Positions 60,324 through 64,000 of a stretch of DNA of 64,000 nucleotides are shown here, one piece after another (the first letter of the stretch is position 1; each line of letters opens with the position of its first letter). The DNA is taken from contig JADJJL010000003.1 of the NCBI GenBank assembly GCA_016710265.1, forward strand, positions 412,501 through 476,500, written 5' to 3'. A program made the position numbers and the translations under genes. The notes under the pieces were generated by a model, which did no database searches, was not told the origin of the DNA, and saw only the letters and a program-made list of their open reading frames with translations. Origin of the DNA: Saprospiraceae bacterium (GTDB taxonomy: Bacteria; Bacteroidota; Bacteroidia; Chitinophagales; Saprospiraceae).

Positions 60324-60959
60324 ATGGACTACAAAGACCTTAGAAAAGAGTACCTCAAACATCGCCTGGATCCAGCTTCCTTGCATGCAGATCCTATGAT
60401 TCAGTTTAAGTTGTGGTTTGATGAAGCCTTACAGGCCAAAGTCGACGAACCCAATGCGATGGTTTGTGCCTCTGTCAGTGCAGAAGGAAAGCCATCTTCA
60501 CGATATGTTTTGTTGAAGGAATTAAAGGAAGATCAGTTTATTTTTTTTACAAACTACCATAGTCGTAAGGGAATTGAACTTTTTGAAACAAAATTCTGCA
60601 GCCTTGTTTTTTATTGGAGAGAATTGGAGCGCCAGATTCGCATAGAAGGCATCGCAGAAAAATGCAGCGCAGCCTATTCAGACGAATATTTTAATTCCAG
60701 ACCCCACGGCAGCAAATTGTCCAGTATCGTTTCCCCACAGAGTTCAAAAATAGAATCTAAGGAATACCTTGAATCAGAACTAAAGCGAATTTCCGGGATG
60801 GATGCATCAGAAATCAAACGTCCGGAACATTGGGGCGGAATAGGCATTCGAGCAAATTATATAGAATTTTGGCAGGGTAGACAGGATCGTTTTCATGATC
60901 GGGTTTGTTATACTAAAACAGAATCAGGCGCATGGGAAATTAGTTTATTGGCGCCATAA
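60324..60959 (+). CDS. pdxH: Pyridoxamine 5'-phosphate oxidase
   Basis: 211 residues, as in E. coli (218). It is an FMN flavoprotein that oxidises pyridoxine or pyridoxamine phosphate to PLP. Visible are the FMN-site block SSRYVLLKELKED, FFTNYHSRKG, VFYWRELERQIRIEG, SRPHGSKLSSIVSPQSS and the C-terminal WGGIGI and FWQGRQDRFHDR, all family marks. PLP is also the cofactor of serC in the window, but the two genes are far apart. Confidence 0.94.
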   Translation: MDYKDLRKEYLKHRLDPASLHADPMIQFKLWFDEALQAKVDEPNAMVCASVSAEGKPSSRYVLLKELKEDQFIFFTNYHSRKGIELFETKFCSLVFYWRELERQIRIEGIAEKCSAAYSDEYFNSRPHGSKLSSIVSPQSSKIESKEYLESELKRISGMDASEIKRPEHWGGIGIRANYIEFWQGRQDRFHDRVCYTKTESGAWEISLLAP

Positions 60960-60996
60960 AAATCATCTATTTCATTTCAATATAAATTACAAAATT

Positions 60997-61893
60997 ATGA
61001 AGGACGATAAAAAACCAAAACCCGAACAGAAGAAAGGCAAGATCATAAAATTTGAACCCTCCAATGATCAGGAAATTGGAATTTTTATTGAAGAAATGGT
61101 CCTCAAGTATGAAAAAGATTTTGATGAAGAATGTTATTTTGAAGACATCATCGAAGCGGGTCGTGTTTTGTGGAACATGGCCATACTCAAGAAATATCAA
61201 CCGACACTTTTTAAAGAGTTGTTTCCTCAATTGGAATCCGACATTGTCAGTTTGGGTTTAACCAGAAAAAAAATACAGGATATTCTTAAAAGGAAAGAAG
61301 CCAAGTATACCCACAGCAACTACCTTGCAGACGATGTGGAAATTCTGGATACCGAAGAATTTACACCTCAGATGTTAAAGGTCAATTTAATTAAGACAGA
61401 GGACATCTCCGAATTTTTGAAAAACAGCGCAGTTGATTTTCCGGGTTTATTTTTATTTTTAAGCGTGGAAGATCGCATGGGAGACGATTTTGATGATTCT
61501 TTTGAAGATGAAGACGATGTCATTCCGGGTTACATGGATCGCTTTAATTTGGTGATGATTCCCAGACAAAATTTTATTCTTTGGGCAGAAAAATTTGTGG
61601 GCGAGGAACGCAAAAAAAATCTACTTCAACCAAAAAGTTTTGCCATTTCGGATGAATGGAACGATGTGCCCATGGATGAATTGATTGAAGAGCATTATGA
61701 AAAAATAATGGAAGTGATTTTAATGCGCACCGCTCCAAAAAAGAACTGGCCAAAAAAAGTCAACCTGGCATTATTTTACGATTGGTTCGAATGTCTTAAA
61801 ACTGAAATTTCCTATGATTTAGAAAGTGATATGGTTTTAAAATTTGGAGAAGACTATTTGGATGAAATGGATTTTGATCCAAGCCTTAATTAA
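60997..61893 (+). CDS. Acidic protein of unknown function
   Basis: 298 residues from ATG 60997; the longer frame from 60895 would overlap pdxH and adds no conserved sequence. It is rich in Asp and Glu (DDFDDSFEDEDD near residue 165-180) with a basic N-terminus (KKPKPEQKKGK). There is no signal peptide or membrane helix, so it is probably cytosolic. I do not recognise the family. It is 37 bases downstream of pdxH and may share its transcript. Confidence 0.65.
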   Translation: MKDDKKPKPEQKKGKIIKFEPSNDQEIGIFIEEMVLKYEKDFDEECYFEDIIEAGRVLWNMAILKKYQPTLFKELFPQLESDIVSLGLTRKKIQDILKRKEAKYTHSNYLADDVEILDTEEFTPQMLKVNLIKTEDISEFLKNSAVDFPGLFLFLSVEDRMGDDFDDSFEDEDDVIPGYMDRFNLVMIPRQNFILWAEKFVGEERKKNLLQPKSFAISDEWNDVPMDELIEEHYEKIMEVILMRTAPKKNWPKKVNLALFYDWFECLKTEISYDLESDMVLKFGEDYLDEMDFDPSLN

Positions 61894-62156
61894 TTGACAA
61901 TGGAAAATTGAAAATGGAATATGCAAAATTAGTCACCTGCCCCCATGTTTACTTGGCGGGATGAGTAAAGAGAATTAGTCAATTAGTTAATGAAAGAATT
62001 AGTCAATGAATTATTTTCAAATTGACAAAATGCGATATTCGAGTCACGCCTTTGTGTGATCTTCGATTTCCAAATTTATGACGCCTCGGCGTTATATCGA
62101 ACAATAAAATGCGATGTTCGAAGTCTCCGAACTTCGAACGCAAATCTATGATCTAA
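61894..62156. repeat. Repeat-rich intergenic region between convergent genes
   Basis: It contains AATTAGTCAATTAG-like tandem copies (61970-62010), ACGCCTCGGCGT (62081-62092), and a perfect 9-bp hairpin GTTCGAAGT/ACTTCGAAC (62116-62139). The same types of elements occur at 56185-56400. The hairpin could also stop transcription on either strand but has no T-run. Confidence 0.65.
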
Positions 62157-63932
62157 TTACTTAACCACAATAATCCTTTCGGACTTTATCAAAACCCCTC
62201 GTTCAAATATATTTACAAGATAAATACCAGTAAGCAAATTCTCCGTATCAATCACATTACTACCTTGATAGATTCTCTCGCGATAGACGGTTTGTCCTTG
62301 CGGATTGATTAAATGTAAATACATACTTTCAGGTATATAATCGTGCACATTTAACACAAAGTGATCAGTAGCAGGGTTAGGAAAAATGTCAGTTGTGATT
62401 TCAATTTTACCTTCATCGTTAGTTAATGAGGTTCCAACATTTAGCGTCCTACATAATGTGTCTGAACCATATTTATTCTTAACAATCAGGCAGACTTCAT
62501 AGATGCCATCCTTCTCGAAGCAGTGTATCGGAGAAGTGTCCCGGCTTTGTGTACCATCACTCATATCCCAATACCACTCAGGTTCAGATTCCTCAGTTAA
62601 ATATCCGCTTAAATCCACAAACTCAAAGCATCGATACCTAGCGGTATCCTGATCGTATCGCCACCAAGCCCAGGGTACATTATCTATGCCCAAAGTATCA
62701 CTCAAGCTTCCATCAATGGGGCCGAGACGGTAGTTGGGGAAATAAGGCATGGTGATTGTGTTTTGGGCTGGAAGTCTTAATCCCCGTTGTTTAAAATTGC
62801 AATCCTTACCTAATTTATTTGGATTGTTCACGTAATGAAGATATTTTGCACCGTTGGTAGTATTATAATATATTCTTCCATCTAATGCCAATTGAGGTTG
62901 ATTAAAACTTACTGAAAAAGGATCTCTAAATAAATCAAAAGTATCGATTAAAACTAAATTGCTTAATTGATTACCTGTATCAACAGTTAATTGATACAAA
63001 TAATTTCTAGAGTTAATGTACAAATATTTTGAATTTGGTGAAAAGGAAATCCCTGAAATTACAACAGAATTTGGGTCCAACCAATACGGATATTTTTTTA
63101 AGGTAGAAAAAATGCCAGTCTCACGATTAAAGCTGGATAAAAAGATACCTATAAAAGGATCGATTCTGGCGATTATTGTTCCATCATTTGAAATTGCGGA
63201 ATTAGGAGTAAAATCTTCTTCATATCGTTCTATAGGAAAACTTTGTTTAAAAGGTCCTTTAAAGCCATCAGGTTGTAATAAAAATGTCAAAGCTGTGTCA
63301 GACTTCACTTTATATGTAATAATCCACCAATCGCGACCATTGGCATGTTTCACTATATCAAAATGTCTTTTATACATGTCACCTTGATAAAGAATTACAT
63401 TTTTTTTAATCACTCTACCCAAACCAGCATTTTTATTCAAATCTACACTTGAATAATAAAGATGATCTACAGTATCTCCAATACCAGAATTTTTATAAGC
63501 TCTGTGAATTACTGCAAATTCAGTTGGACGGTCAGGCCATTCCAATATGGCCCCTCCTTTAGCTAAATAGTAACCTAATGTAGTCTGTTTACAAACTTGG
63601 ATATAAGGTATTCCAGGGTTTATTTCCAAACCACCATCCATAACTTGATCATTTTTATTGTAAATATCACAACCGTTTGAATAAAATAAAATATCTCCAT
63701 TATTAGGATTTGAAATGCTCATTGATGTTCGGTTAAATGAAATTGTTCTTGAGAAATAAGATGTATCAGAAAATCCACGGTCAAAACGGAGGTTGATACC
63801 TCCGTTTAACCGTTGATTTTCTGAGTAACAACAGCCCATCATCCAAGTATTGTCGTAGAGCTGGGCGCTTAATGTTAATTGGTTTATTGAGAATAAAGTT
63901 AAGAGAATAAAAGTAAGGATTGGATATTTCAT
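62157..63932 (-). CDS. T9SS type A secreted protein with a PKD-like domain
   Basis: 591 residues. A signal peptide (ends LSAQL) is followed by a MMGCCY motif and a beta-rich region (about 45-400) with propeller-like repeats (SFSPNSKYLYINSRNYLYQL, QLALDGRIYYNTT), then a PKD-like domain (about 445-505, WYWDMSDGT, GIYEVCLIVKNKYG), and the C-terminal type A sorting domain (FPNPATDHFVLNVHD, TGIYLVNIFE). It is probably exported and anchored on the cell surface or released. The function is unknown. It has its own -7 box at 63971. Confidence 0.88.
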   Translation of the reverse strand: MKYPILTFILLTLFSINQLTLSAQLYDNTWMMGCCYSENQRLNGGINLRFDRGFSDTSYFSRTISFNRTSMSISNPNNGDILFYSNGCDIYNKNDQVMDGGLEINPGIPYIQVCKQTTLGYYLAKGGAILEWPDRPTEFAVIHRAYKNSGIGDTVDHLYYSSVDLNKNAGLGRVIKKNVILYQGDMYKRHFDIVKHANGRDWWIITYKVKSDTALTFLLQPDGFKGPFKQSFPIERYEEDFTPNSAISNDGTIIARIDPFIGIFLSSFNRETGIFSTLKKYPYWLDPNSVVISGISFSPNSKYLYINSRNYLYQLTVDTGNQLSNLVLIDTFDLFRDPFSVSFNQPQLALDGRIYYNTTNGAKYLHYVNNPNKLGKDCNFKQRGLRLPAQNTITMPYFPNYRLGPIDGSLSDTLGIDNVPWAWWRYDQDTARYRCFEFVDLSGYLTEESEPEWYWDMSDGTQSRDTSPIHCFEKDGIYEVCLIVKNKYGSDTLCRTLNVGTSLTNDEGKIEITTDIFPNPATDHFVLNVHDYIPESMYLHLINPQGQTVYRERIYQGSNVIDTENLLTGIYLVNIFERGVLIKSERIIVVK

Positions 63933-63970
63933 GCCTAAAATTGATGTATTTTTATTCGAATCTTGACCAA

Positions 63971-63978
63971 CAAAAATA
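63971..63978 (-). promoter_or_regulatory. -7 promoter box for the T9SS type A gene
   Basis: On the minus strand TATTTTTG, an exact match, lies 38 bases before the ATG at 63932. Confidence 0.5.
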
Positions 63979-64000
63979 CCATTTATTATGAAATTAACTT

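Noticed and set aside
1..64000. tRNA, rRNA and insertion sequences
   Set aside because: No cloverleaf-like sequence, rRNA-like conserved block or transposase was seen in any gap; a covariance-model scan could still find a small RNA.

Overview
The window comes from a member of the Bacteroidota, most likely the Saprospiria (Saprospiraceae or a close relative). The reasons are type A and type B T9SS sorting domains, many Bacteroidota-type -7 promoter boxes (TAnnTTTG) in front of genes, few Shine-Dalgarno-like sequences, low GC, outer-membrane barrels of the PorT and DUF5777 kinds, CcsBA-type cytochrome c maturation and a CzcA-TolC fusion. The genus call is inference. No rRNA, tRNA, CRISPR array or insertion sequence was seen.

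Layout. 1-9142 (minus): three very large secreted T9SS type B proteins joined by 4-bp stop/start overlaps; the first two share a long, almost identical stretch. 9301-14584 (plus): serC, a YgjP-like metallopeptidase, an ECF sigma factor with a likely membrane partner and a barrel, a strong terminator, then queG. 14772-16417 (minus): two unknown membrane-associated proteins. 16865-24570 (plus): a czc-type metal-efflux locus (response regulator, kinase, CzcA-TolC fusion, CzcB lipoprotein). 24780-29551 (plus): a lipoprotein cytochrome, a DUF5777 barrel and the CcsBA haem lyase.

29553-41009 (minus) is the outstanding region. It is a tight six-gene operon: a di-haem b-type membrane protein, a membrane-anchored Fe-S/FAD/NAD(P) oxidoreductase, a 23-CXXCH cytochrome, a 1695-residue cytochrome with 67 CXXCH motifs (hand count), an outer-membrane barrel and an OB-fold-like lipoprotein. 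Read in order, these parts form a plausible path from NAD(P)H through the inner membrane and periplasm to the outer membrane, that is, a candidate extracellular electron-transfer conduit. CcsBA, which attaches haem to such proteins, is encoded convergently next to it.

41196-46464: a PorT-like barrel, dapB, a cupin, and a LytS/LytS/LytTR signalling set in which one kinase looks degenerate. 46955-49573: a DUF4062-STAND ATPase. 49593-54701: a serine hydrolase, a five-gene operon with YjdI- and YjdJ-like proteins, a lone sdhB and a DinB/YfiT protein. 54991-61893: an OmpA-family protein, a small unknown protein, an RlmI-like methyltransferase, rpsF-rpsR-rplI, pdxH and an acidic unknown. 62157-63932: a T9SS type A protein. 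Three intergenic regions (about 46.5, 56.2 and 62.0 kb) hold related clusters of short palindromes and AT-rich low-complexity repeats.
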